A stretch of 64,000 bases of DNA from the NCBI GenBank assembly GCA_946409515.1, contig CAMJWS010000001.1:127557-191556 (forward strand). The letters run 5' to 3'. The stretch comes from an uncultured Caryophanales bacterium. Its GTDB lineage: Bacteria; Bacillota_I; Bacilli_A; RFN20; CAG-826. Of this stretch, positions 17,382 to 25,354 are shown in pieces. Below the pieces are notes generated by a model that did no database searches, was not told where the DNA came from, and worked only from the letters and a program-made list of their open reading frames with translations. Both the position numbers and the translations under genes were made by a program. The number at the start of each line of letters is the position of its first letter. Position 1 is the first letter of the stretch.

Positions 17382-17948
17382 ATGAAAACAAACGCACTTA
17401 CAAAATACTTCGACATTAAAATGATTTGTGTCAACGGCATGATTGCAGCGTTGTACGCTGTCATCACTATTGCCTGTGGCCCATTATCATATGAATTCTC
17501 ACAGTTCAGAATTAGTGAACTACTTAACTTATTAGTGTTCTTTAATCCTAGTTACACTATTGGTTTAACTCTAGGCTGCTTACTTGCTAACTTAGCCTCC
17601 ACTGTTGGGCCACTTGATATCATCTTTGGCACACTAACCACTTTAGTGTCTTGTTTAATCATGATTGTTTATTCAAGATTCATTAAGAACTTATTCTTCG
17701 CAGGCTTTATTCCATGCCTTGCTAACGCGATTGTTATTCCTTTAGTTATTTACTATTCATGCATTGGCACACCTGATGCGATGGAATTAAACCCTGTTAC
17801 CTACTTCACCATGTTTGGTGGTGTCTTCTTAGGTGAATTCGTGTGCATCATGTGTGTTGGTTATCCATTAATGCTTGTCTTAACTAAAAAGAATCCATCA
17901 TTCTATAAAGTGATATTGGCCACAAGAAACACTGATTATAAGTGGTAA
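17382..17948 (+). CDS. queT: QueT-family transporter (queuosine precursor ECF substrate-binding component)
   Basis: A 188-residue membrane protein with about six hydrophobic segments. The sequence QFRISELLNLLVFFNPSY near residue 46 and GPLDIIFGTLTTL are typical of QueT S components, which capture queuosine precursors for an energy-coupling factor transporter. The ECF ATPases and EcfT are not in this window. Pairing with a CobW-type GTPase in one transcript is of interest, since zinc-dependent enzymes act in queuosine synthesis and salvage. Confidence 0.85.
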   Translation: MKTNALTKYFDIKMICVNGMIAALYAVITIACGPLSYEFSQFRISELLNLLVFFNPSYTIGLTLGCLLANLASTVGPLDIIFGTLTTLVSCLIMIVYSRFIKNLFFAGFIPCLANAIVIPLVIYYSCIGTPDAMELNPVTYFTMFGGVFLGEFVCIMCVGYPLMLVLTKKNPSFYKVILATRNTDYKW

Positions 17949-17969
17949 ACAAAATAAAGAATTTATAAC

Positions 17970-18006
17970 AAAATCTAGCCGTGATGGTTAGATTTTTTAT
18001 TTTTTT
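17970..18006 (+). terminator. terminator after queT
   Basis: AATCTAGCC and GGTTAGATT pair (one G-T) with a five-base loop, followed by a long T-rich run. The T-run ends just before the promoter of the next gene. Confidence 0.85.
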
Positions 18007-18045
18007 GCTATACATTTTTATTTCACTAGTATATTATTTCCACAA

Positions 18046-20061
18046 ATGAAAATAAGTAAGATTGTACCTACATTATTTGCGCTTATCGTCGCTTCTTGTA
18101 CTCCTGCTACTAGTTCATCTAGTTCTAGCGTTAGTTCATCAAGTGAATCTTTAACAAGCAGTGAAAATAGCACTACTTCTTCAAGCGTGGATAGTTCAAG
18201 TGAAAGCAGTAGTTCTACTACCTCTAGTTCTTCTAGTAGTATCAGTAGCAGTTCAATTTCATCTAGTTCGATCGCACCAAGTTCTAGCTCATCTAGTTCT
18301 ATTTCTTCAAGCAGTAGCGTGAGCTCTTCTAGCTCAATATCAAGTAACTTCTCGTCTTCTTCATCTAGTTCTATATCAAGTAGCACATCTTCTTCCTCTA
18401 GTTCTTCTAGCAGCTCATCAGGTGAGGAAACCGTTAATTTAGCGTTAATGTCTGCGCCTTTATATATGCCTGCGACTAACAATAATGATTGTGTTTCTTA
18501 TAAAGCGTGGGATTTAGATTATGCGATTAAAGATGAAAATACTTTTATTCCTTACATGTCTTTACAAACCGCTTTATTAACAATCTATGATGATGTTGAA
18601 GTCATTAAAGAAGGTAATAAGATTACATATACATGCCCATACGATATTGTATTCACCGTTGATCACGAAGAGAACACTATCACTGCCCATAATTTTGATA
18701 ACATTATTGCCTCTGATGGAGGCGAAAGAAACATCTTCCATATGACTGATGGTGAGGAAGTTAATACCCATATCAAAGAAAACTACATTACTTATCAAGG
18801 AACGGAGGACGTTGTTTTTGATTTAGATAAATATCATCTAGATATCTATAAATACAACGATGATTTCTATCTACCATTTTCTATTGTTAACTCAATTACA
18901 TTTAATATGTGCTTTTGGGCTAGTTGCAACTTTAATGGCACCGCATTTTATTTATTAAACTTCTCAAGAGGTGCGGTTGCACTTAACTATGTTGGCACAT
19001 CTTTTGAAAAAGATTTCCATAATGGTGATTATCGTTTCAAAAACGCAAGAAGTAATTATGACTTTAGAGAATATAACTACAATTCTTTAATGTTCCATTT
19101 AGACATTTCATATGGCTTTAGAGATTGTAGAATTAGTGACTTTAATGATTACTTAACAAAGAATCATCAAGATATCGTTAATAACTTAAAGAGTGATAAC
19201 GAAACATTCTATTGCCAAGCTGTTGAAAAACTCATCAACTATGTGATTGGTGATTGCCATTCAACCGCTGGTAACAACGCAAGTGCGTGTGGTGCTTCAA
19301 CATATACTAGAACGGGTATTATGAGTGAACGCTATCTTACCTTAATAGATAACCAAGAAGATTTACTTGCTAGAAGACAAAAGGTTTTAGGTAGAAAAGT
19401 TCCAAGCCTTAGATATTATCGTGATACCGCGATTATTACTTTTGATCAATTCTTGTACTATCCATATGAAATGTCTGATGCAATTGCTGAACAATTAGTG
19501 AATTATGATAGCTTCGCATTAGTCTATTCTTCTATGAAGAAAATTAATAATAAAGCCGGTATTAAAAACATTTATTTCGATTTAACATGCAATCCTGGTG
19601 GCGGTGTCATCGCGGCGATTGGTATCTTAGGCTATATGACTAACAATGTTGAATTAACTACTTACTGCGCTTTAACTAAAACTGCGGCCTCTCAATCATA
19701 TAAAATAGACACTAATTTGGACGGTAAGTTCAACGATGAAGATTGCCTTGCTAGCAAATATAACTTCTTTGTTTTAACTTCAGCATTGTCTTTTAGTTGC
19801 GCTACTTGGTTCCCACATTTAGCAAAAGAGAATGGCTGTGCCACGATTGTGGGCGAAAATACCTCAGGTGGTGCCTGTAATTCATATATTACCGCTACTC
19901 CTGATGGAAAGATCTTCCGTATCTCTGGTATTGCTCCAAGAGCGGGTTTTAAAGATAATCCAAGTGCTCATCCAGATGATGGTGTTATCGTTGATGTACC
20001 TTTAGATAGAGACTATTTCTATAACGATGAAGAACTAGCGTACATCGCTAATAACCATTAA
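18046..20061 (+). CDS. S41-type peptidase-like lipoprotein with poly-serine linker
   Basis: A 671-residue lipoprotein. The lipobox VASC places the lipid on Cys18. Residues about 23-125 are almost pure Ser with some Thr, a flexible stalk that lifts the rest from the membrane. The C-terminal 200 residues have the S41 tail-protease fold: IYFDLTCNPGGG, then LTSALSFSCATWFP with the likely nucleophile Ser in SFSC, then IVGENTSGG. No Shine-Dalgarno site is present and a -10-like box lies 8-14 bases upstream, so it may be leaderless. A paralogue lies at 25355-27196. The target is unknown. Confidence 0.75.
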   Translation: MKISKIVPTLFALIVASCTPATSSSSSSVSSSSESLTSSENSTTSSSVDSSSESSSSTTSSSSSSISSSSISSSSIAPSSSSSSSISSSSSVSSSSSISSNFSSSSSSSISSSTSSSSSSSSSSSGEETVNLALMSAPLYMPATNNNDCVSYKAWDLDYAIKDENTFIPYMSLQTALLTIYDDVEVIKEGNKITYTCPYDIVFTVDHEENTITAHNFDNIIASDGGERNIFHMTDGEEVNTHIKENYITYQGTEDVVFDLDKYHLDIYKYNDDFYLPFSIVNSITFNMCFWASCNFNGTAFYLLNFSRGAVALNYVGTSFEKDFHNGDYRFKNARSNYDFREYNYNSLMFHLDISYGFRDCRISDFNDYLTKNHQDIVNNLKSDNETFYCQAVEKLINYVIGDCHSTAGNNASACGASTYTRTGIMSERYLTLIDNQEDLLARRQKVLGRKVPSLRYYRDTAIITFDQFLYYPYEMSDAIAEQLVNYDSFALVYSSMKKINNKAGIKNIYFDLTCNPGGGVIAAIGILGYMTNNVELTTYCALTKTAASQSYKIDTNLDGKFNDEDCLASKYNFFVLTSALSFSCATWFPHLAKENGCATIVGENTSGGACNSYITATPDGKIFRISGIAPRAGFKDNPSAHPDDGVIVDVPLDRDYFYNDEELAYIANNH

Positions 20062-20063
20062 CA

Positions 20064-20098
20064 AAAAAATCCCCGTCTTTGGGGATTTACATTTTTGT
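20064..20098. terminator. terminator between the lipoprotein and tRNA-His
   Basis: AAATCCCC (20067-20074) and GGGGATTT (20081-20088) with a six-base loop. It has T-rich sequence downstream on the plus strand and a poly-T run on the minus strand, so it can also end the tRNA transcript. Confidence 0.85.
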
Positions 20099-20099
20099 T

Positions 20100-20177
20100 T
20101 GGGGCGAGTGACCAGATTCGAACTGGCGAATGCCTGGTTCACAGCCAGGTGTGTTAGGCCTCTTCACCACACCCGCC
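20100..20177 (-). tRNA. tRNA-His (GTG)
   Basis: Read on the minus strand the acceptor stem is GCGGGTG/CACTCGC (one G-T pair), preceded by the extra G at position -1 that is diagnostic for tRNA-His and faces C73. The anticodon arm is CCTGG-CTGTGAA-CCAGG with anticodon GTG, and the T arm has GTTCGAATC. The 3' CCA is encoded. It lies downstream of the 75-residue membrane protein gene and its hairpin. Confidence 0.95.
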
Positions 20178-20232
20178 AAATGCTTAAATATAATAATATT
20201 TTTATGTGGTATTGTCAAAGTGTTTTGATAAG

Positions 20233-20279
20233 AAAAATACCCCACCTATACAGTAGTTGCATAAATGGGGTATTTCTTT
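20233..20279 (-). terminator. terminator of the 75-residue membrane protein gene
   Basis: Minus strand AAATACCCC and GGGGTATTT pair across a 23-base loop, followed by TTCTTATC. The loop is long and the T-run weak. Confidence 0.6.
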
Positions 20280-20282
20280 TGA

Positions 20283-20510
20283 TTAGAATTCAATGACTTT
20301 GTCACTTGTAATAACTGTGATAAGGTCGACAATCCACCAAATCCAGCCAAGTAACACGGCGATAACAATCCAAACAGCCATCATTGCCCAGTTCTTTTCG
20401 TTGACTTTCTTGATGATACGATAGACCATCCAGGTTAAGTCAAGGTAGAAGATACAGAAGACAATTTTGAGGACTTTGGATAAGCCATCCATCCATTTAA
20501 CATAGCCCAT
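20283..20510 (-). CDS. small two-helix membrane protein, unknown
   Basis: A 75-residue protein with two hydrophobic segments rich in Trp (about 12-32 and 43-66) joined by a short basic turn (KKVNEKN). AAAGGAG lies just before the ATG. It starts 27 bases after the aminopeptidase gene, so the two may be co-transcribed. I do not recognise the family. Confidence 0.65.
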   Translation of the reverse strand: MGYVKWMDGLSKVLKIVFCIFYLDLTWMVYRIIKKVNEKNWAMMAVWIVIAVLLGWIWWIVDLITVITSDKVIEF

Positions 20511-20537
20511 AATTCTTTCTCCTTTACATTATGTTTA

Positions 20538-21899
20538 TTATTTGACGAGGAAGGCCTTGTAACCAAGGTAAGCCTCGTAAACATCAACTTTGGAAACAAT
20601 TTCCATTGGAGCGTGCATGTTGAGTACTGGAATACCAGCGTCAATAACTCTCATATTATAGTTACCTAAGATGTAGGCGATTGTGCCACCACCACCTTGG
20701 TCAACTCTACCAAGTTCAGCATTTTGCCAGTTAACTTTAGCTTCATCCATAGTGTTTCTAATGAAAGCGTAGTATTCAGGCATAGAGTCATTGCTACCAC
20801 CTTTACCACCTCTACCGGTATATTTATTGAAGACTAAGCCTTCACCTAAATAAGCAGCATTCTTTGGATCGTTAACTGATGGATATAATGGGTCAAAGCC
20901 CGCGCTGACGTCAGAAGATAACATTTCACTATTTTCCATTGCTAATCTAGCAGCCCATAATGGGTGATCATTACCCGCCAAAGCGAGAAGTTTAGCAATC
21001 GCGTTTTCAAAGAATAAGGATTGTGCACCAGTGGCACCGACAGAGCCGATTTCTTCTTTATCAACTAAAATACAGCAAGCAGTCTTATTGACTTTCTTAG
21101 TGTCTAAAAGAGCCACTAAAGAGGTATAAGCACAGCTTCTATCATCATGGCCATAACCAGCAATCATACTTCTATCTAGGCCATAATCTCTAGCAGGACC
21201 GGCTGGAACGATTTCGATTTCAGCAGAGATGAAATCTTCTTCATCAATGTCATACTTTTCTTTTAATAAACGTAACACATTAGCCTTAACTGGTTCTTTT
21301 TCTTCTTCATTTAATGGCATAGAACCTAATGTGATATCAAGGTTTTCACCTTCGATAGCCTTGGCTAATGTTTTGGCCATTTGGTCAGCGGATAAGTGAA
21401 TTAATAAATCAGTAACACCGACGATTGGATCTTTTGGATCATCACCGATATTGATATCCACGACTGAGCCATCTTTCTTACAAACCACACCGATTAAGGC
21501 AAGTGGAATTGTTGTCCATTGATATTTTTTGATACCACCATAATAGTGAGTATCACCTAAAGCGAAACCTTTAGATTCATAGAATGGGTGTTCTTTTAAG
21601 TCTAAACGTGGGGAGTCAATGTGGGCTCCTAAAATTCTTAAACCATTTTCAATTGGTTCTTTGCCGATAATGAAAGCGGCAACATTTTTCTTTTTGTTAA
21701 TGAAATAGACGCGATCACCAGCTTTAACGGATTTAACTTCTTCAACGTTCTTAAAGCCGTTGGCTTTTAATAACTTTTCTGCTTCTTTGACCGCTAATCT
21801 TTCATTCTTAGCGACAGTGATGAAATCTTTATAGCCTTCAGCAAAATCCATAACTGGTTTTTTGTCTTTATACTTTAACCAAGCATTTTTACGATACAT
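20538..21899 (-). CDS. M18 family aminopeptidase
   Basis: A cytoplasmic zinc aminopeptidase of 453 residues that removes N-terminal, often acidic, residues. Metal and catalytic segments appear in order: GAHIDSPRLDL (His and Asp), GYGHDDRSCAYTSL (bridging Asp), VDKEEIGSVGATG (catalytic Glu pair), and NMHAPMEIVSKVDVYEAY (C-terminal His ligand). The segment DTHYYGGIKKYQW is typical of the bacterial/clostridial M18 branch. Length is normal. Confidence 0.93.
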   Translation of the reverse strand: MYRKNAWLKYKDKKPVMDFAEGYKDFITVAKNERLAVKEAEKLLKANGFKNVEEVKSVKAGDRVYFINKKKNVAAFIIGKEPIENGLRILGAHIDSPRLDLKEHPFYESKGFALGDTHYYGGIKKYQWTTIPLALIGVVCKKDGSVVDINIGDDPKDPIVGVTDLLIHLSADQMAKTLAKAIEGENLDITLGSMPLNEEEKEPVKANVLRLLKEKYDIDEEDFISAEIEIVPAGPARDYGLDRSMIAGYGHDDRSCAYTSLVALLDTKKVNKTACCILVDKEEIGSVGATGAQSLFFENAIAKLLALAGNDHPLWAARLAMENSEMLSSDVSAGFDPLYPSVNDPKNAAYLGEGLVFNKYTGRGGKGGSNDSMPEYYAFIRNTMDEAKVNWQNAELGRVDQGGGGTIAYILGNYNMRVIDAGIPVLNMHAPMEIVSKVDVYEAYLGYKAFLVK

Positions 21900-21978
21900 A
21901 ACTAATATTCCTTTCTTGTAATTTCGATACTGTAATCATTCTATAACATTTATTCGAAATGTTAACTAATACACTAAT

Positions 21979-23175
21979 TTATTTTTTCTTAATAACCTTA
22001 CTCAAACCCTTTTTCGCGGTTTCACGATACCCAGCGTGTAAGTCTTTTCCAGTTAGATACATTGTTAATAATGATTCATCAAATGTGACTTTCGCTGTTT
22101 CTATTGGCATGATATCAACAATAGAGGCAGCATTAATTGCCTTTAAGGCGAATATCGCACATCTTTCAATGCATGGGATTTGCACATAGCCCTTAACTGG
22201 ATCACATGTTAGCCCTAATGAGTGTTCTAAAGCCACTTCAGCGGATTGCGCAATCTTTTTATATTCATAGCCAAGAGCGGTCGCAATCATCGCTGCGCCC
22301 ATCGCGCATGCCACGCCTATTTCTGCTTGGCATCCTGCTTCCGCACCTGAGATTGAGGCGTTTGTTTTGGCTAGTAAGCCAATAAGACCTGCCACTAAGA
22401 ATCCTTTGCGAATATCTTCATAAGGAACTTTCTTCATTTCTAGATATTTAACAACACCTGGAATAACACCAGCACTACCACAAGTTGGGGCAACCACTAT
22501 GACACCAGCAGCAGCGTTTTCTTCACTCGCAGCAAATGAGGCAATGGCAACATTAGTTTGGATATCATTTTCCTTATGCTCTTTAAGCATATTTTCATAC
22601 ATGGCTTTGGCTTTTCTTTTAACGTGTAATTCACCAGGAAGCTCACCTTCCGCGGTTATACCACGCTCAATTGATTCCTTAATTGCTTGATAGATTTCAT
22701 CGATATAAGAAAGAATACTTTCGCCTTCATGGAATAAAACATACTCCCATAAAGAATAGCCATATTCTCGACAATAATGCATGATTTCAGATAAGGTGTG
22801 ATGTGGGTATAATTCGCTACCGTCTTGCTTCTTTTCCTTATTTATAGCGATAGCGCCACCACCGATTGAAGCAATAACATCTTTCTTTTTAATGTTGTTC
22901 TTTAATGTAGTTTCAAAGATCATCGTATTTGGATGTTTGGTCTTTTTACGAGCATCAAAAACAATATGGTGATTAATGCCTTTTAAATATTTATCGATAA
23001 TGTAATCAGTTAAGTGGCCTTTACCTGTGGAGGCTAAAGAACCACATAATGTGACTTTGATGTTTTCAATATCTTTATATGTTTCTAGGATATATCTAAT
23101 AGCATTAACAGGCCCTATCGTATGTGAACTACTTGGACCATGACCGATATAAAAGACGTTTTTAATTGATTGCAT
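21979..23175 (-). CDS. sdaA: L-serine ammonia-lyase (iron-sulfur), single chain
   Basis: Deaminates L-serine to pyruvate and ammonia with a [4Fe-4S] cluster. The N-terminal GHGPSSSHTIGP belongs to the beta domain, and VVAPTCGSAGVIPGVVKYL opens the catalytic alpha domain. Cluster Cys candidates lie in APTCGS, GAEAGCQAEIGVAC and LTCDPVKGYVQIPCIERC. At 398 residues it is shorter than the usual 450, by loss in the beta domain. One base separates it from the upstream P-loop protein gene. Confidence 0.92.
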   Translation of the reverse strand: MQSIKNVFYIGHGPSSSHTIGPVNAIRYILETYKDIENIKVTLCGSLASTGKGHLTDYIIDKYLKGINHHIVFDARKKTKHPNTMIFETTLKNNIKKKDVIASIGGGAIAINKEKKQDGSELYPHHTLSEIMHYCREYGYSLWEYVLFHEGESILSYIDEIYQAIKESIERGITAEGELPGELHVKRKAKAMYENMLKEHKENDIQTNVAIASFAASEENAAAGVIVVAPTCGSAGVIPGVVKYLEMKKVPYEDIRKGFLVAGLIGLLAKTNASISGAEAGCQAEIGVACAMGAAMIATALGYEYKKIAQSAEVALEHSLGLTCDPVKGYVQIPCIERCAIFALKAINAASIVDIMPIETAKVTFDESLLTMYLTGKDLHAGYRETAKKGLSKVIKKK

Positions 23176-23176
23176 A

Positions 23177-23731
23177 TTAATCCCCTATTTCATCTTTGAT
23201 GATTTGAAGAGCCTCTTCTGTCACTTCATCTTCATCAAGATTGGACATATCTAAATAATTAGGGGTGAAGACAAAGTCTTGATCTCTTAATTCGTTTATA
23301 TAATCAGAGAATCTTTCTAAAGAATAATCAAGATTCATTGAACGATGAGCGATATGTCTAGACGGTAATCTATCTAAGAATCTTTGATAGAGTAATGGAA
23401 TATCGCCTGTAAGAATAAGTAACACAACATTGTAGTTATATTCATCAGCGATACCTTTTATTTCTAAAAGTTCTTCTGTACGGAAATTAGCTTCTAAGAT
23501 TAAATCATTACCAACAAGAGCGCATTGCTTAAAGAAATAAATCATATCTTGTGTTGCAGTAATGGATAACTGACGGTTTTCTTGCCTTGTTTGATAACCA
23601 ATATTGTCGCACGCTATCTCTTTAAGAGTGTCTTTAATGATATAAGGGATACCTAAAGAGTCACTTAAAGCAGCGGCGAGAGTTGATTTGCCTGCGGCTA
23701 AATCACCTGTAATGATAATTAATCTTTGCAT
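23177..23731 (-). CDS. P-loop nucleotide kinase-like protein
   Basis: A 184-residue protein. It starts with LIIITGDLAAGKSTLAAAL, a kinase-type Walker A, followed by IIKDTLKE and a lid-like segment RFLDRLPSRHIAHRS. It resembles small-molecule kinases (shikimate or chloramphenicol phosphotransferase-like AAA_33) but the substrate is unknown. I chose the ATG at 23731; a TTG ten codons upstream is in frame but precedes a likely -10 box. There is no ribosome-binding site, so the message may be leaderless. It is followed after one base by the serine dehydratase gene. Confidence 0.65.
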   Translation of the reverse strand: MQRLIIITGDLAAGKSTLAAALSDSLGIPYIIKDTLKEIACDNIGYQTRQENRQLSITATQDMIYFFKQCALVGNDLILEANFRTEELLEIKGIADEYNYNVVLLILTGDIPLLYQRFLDRLPSRHIAHRSMNLDYSLERFSDYINELRDQDFVFTPNYLDMSNLDEDEVTEEALQIIKDEIGD

Positions 23732-23756
23732 AACAAAATAATAATAGCATTTTATA

Positions 23757-23784
23757 AGCAAAAAGAAAGGCGCTTATTAGCGCC
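23757..23784 (-). terminator. terminator after degV-like gene
   Basis: Minus strand GGCGC-TAATAA-GCGCC followed by TTTCTTTTTG. It separates the DegV gene from the kinase-like gene. Confidence 0.75.
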
Positions 23785-23790
23785 ATATCT

Positions 23791-24660
23791 TTATCTGTGC
23801 TTGGCGTGGAAACTAACGCCCATCGCATTAGGGCCACAGTGACTACCAGCGGTTGGGTTCACCACTTCGTATTCAATGCTAAGGTCTTGACCGAAGTGAG
23901 CTTTAAGCATATTACCGAATTCTTCAGCAATTTCTAAGGCATCTGTGTGCGCAATAATGACACGGTGACCTTTGATATCATCTTCTAAATCAATAACATA
24001 TTGTAATAGTTTTTGTAATGCTTGTTTACGGCCACGGCATTTATCTTTAGTGGTCATCTTACCATCATCACCAATATAGATAATTGGTTTCAAGCCGATG
24101 ATGTTACCAAAGAAAGCGGCAAAGCCAGAGACACGACCACTCTTACCGAAGAACTTTAAGTCATCAGCGTAGAAATAGAAGGCTGTCTTATCAATTTCAG
24201 TGGCTGCCCATTTTTGAATATCTTCAATGGAAGCGCCATTCTTATACATCTCGCCAATACTTAAGCAGATGTTATAGCTACCTAGGGTAATACCTTTGGT
24301 ATCGATGAGAGTAAGTTTTCTTTCTGGATATTTTTCGCTTAATTCTTCCATTGCTAAACGAAGAGAATTAAATGTCGCAGACATTGCAGCGGAGAAATGG
24401 ACATAAAGAATATCATTGCCCGCGGCAAATTCTGGTTCAAAGTAATTAATGTATTCAACAGGAGAAAGAGCACTTGTGGTTGGAATAGTACCTGCTCTTA
24501 ATTTGTTATAGAAAGTTTTGTAGTCAAATTCCTTAAAATCAACATAAGGACGAATTTCTTGCCCATCAATTGTGTAAGGCATAGAAATGAGTTTGTATCC
24601 GTATCTAGCCGCTACTTCTGGCGTGATATCGGTATCAGTATCAGTATATAAAGTGTACAT
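23791..24660 (-). CDS. DegV family fatty-acid-binding protein (FakB-like)
   Basis: DegV/FakB proteins bind a fatty acid and present it to the kinase FakA for phosphorylation. The 289-residue protein begins with a TDTDTDITPEVAARYGYKLI segment typical of the family, then TIPTTSALSPVEYINYF and LYVHFSAAMSATFNSL, which hold the conserved Thr/Ser and Ser residues that contact the lipid head. The C-terminal HCGPNAMGVSFHAKH includes the conserved GPxxxG motif. A FakA kinase is not in the window. Confidence 0.9.
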   Translation of the reverse strand: MYTLYTDTDTDITPEVAARYGYKLISMPYTIDGQEIRPYVDFKEFDYKTFYNKLRAGTIPTTSALSPVEYINYFEPEFAAGNDILYVHFSAAMSATFNSLRLAMEELSEKYPERKLTLIDTKGITLGSYNICLSIGEMYKNGASIEDIQKWAATEIDKTAFYFYADDLKFFGKSGRVSGFAAFFGNIIGLKPIIYIGDDGKMTTKDKCRGRKQALQKLLQYVIDLEDDIKGHRVIIAHTDALEIAEEFGNMLKAHFGQDLSIEYEVVNPTAGSHCGPNAMGVSFHAKHR

Positions 24661-24726
24661 ATGTATAACCTCAATTCCATTATAGCAACAATATTACAGT
24701 TTGGAGATTTACAAAATGTTACAAAT

Positions 24727-24766
24727 GTAAAAAAGAAAAAACCAGCTCATATGGGGCTGGTTTTTG
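24727..24766 (-). terminator. terminator of the four-helix membrane protein gene
   Basis: Minus strand AAAAACCAGC and GCTGGTTTTT pair over a nine-base loop, then TTCTTTTTT. It faces the DegV gene, which has its own start at 24660. Confidence 0.85.
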
Positions 24767-24784
24767 CTAGTTTTAATAATTGTA

Positions 24785-25273
24785 TTAAAGACCTTTTTCT
24801 TCTAAGAGTGGAGCAGCAGCGTTAGCGGCACCGGCAATGAACGCTAAGATTGCAAAGACGATTGGTCCAGCAGCTAAGCGATAATCCTTAATGCCAAGGC
24901 CATCACCATTCATACCTCTATACAAGACACCTGTTAAGAGCATCATGACAGCACCAACGGCAATAACACCACCAGCGATGAATGATAATTTCTTTGTGAG
25001 ATCTTTACCGATAAGTTCGTCAATGAATACAAAGGCTAAACCTGCGAGTCCTCCGAATAAGACGAATAAATAACCAATAAAGCCAAGAACTGTTCCTTTT
25101 GTTCCTGCACCAGCATCATCGAAGAACGCTTCGTTCCACATGCAGAATGCTTGATCAGGGAAATCTTTGTGAACAACTTGCTTTGTGATAAACATCGAGA
25201 TAAAGACGATTAACGCGATAAGAGCAGCAGCCATTCTAAGAAGTGAATGGAGTTTAAGATACTTATTTTCCAT
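24785..25273 (-). CDS. four-helix integral membrane protein, unknown
   Basis: A 162-residue protein with four hydrophobic segments (about 9-29, 50-76, 88-108, 125-150) and a short charged C-terminus. I chose the ATG at 25273 because AAAAGGGAG lies upstream. Small Gly/Ala-rich helices suggest close packing. No known motif is seen. Confidence 0.65.
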   Translation of the reverse strand: MENKYLKLHSLLRMAAALIALIVFISMFITKQVVHKDFPDQAFCMWNEAFFDDAGAGTKGTVLGFIGYLFVLFGGLAGLAFVFIDELIGKDLTKKLSFIAGGVIAVGAVMMLLTGVLYRGMNGDGLGIKDYRLAAGPIVFAILAFIAGAANAAAPLLEEKGL

Positions 25274-25354
25274 GAGATATCTCCCTTTTGTGTTATACAA
25301 CAAAAATTATAAGAGCAATGAAGAATTTTACAACTTTTATTTTAATAATCCATG

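Noticed and set aside
18120-18420. Simple-sequence DNA repeat or phase-variable tract in the Ser-rich region
   Set aside because: The codons vary (TCT, TCA, AGT, AGC, TCC), so there is no uniform repeat unit prone to slippage.
18018-18482. Open frame of 154 residues opposite the poly-Ser stalk
   Set aside because: Its Leu/Glu repeats are only the complement of the Ser codons of a clear lipoprotein gene.
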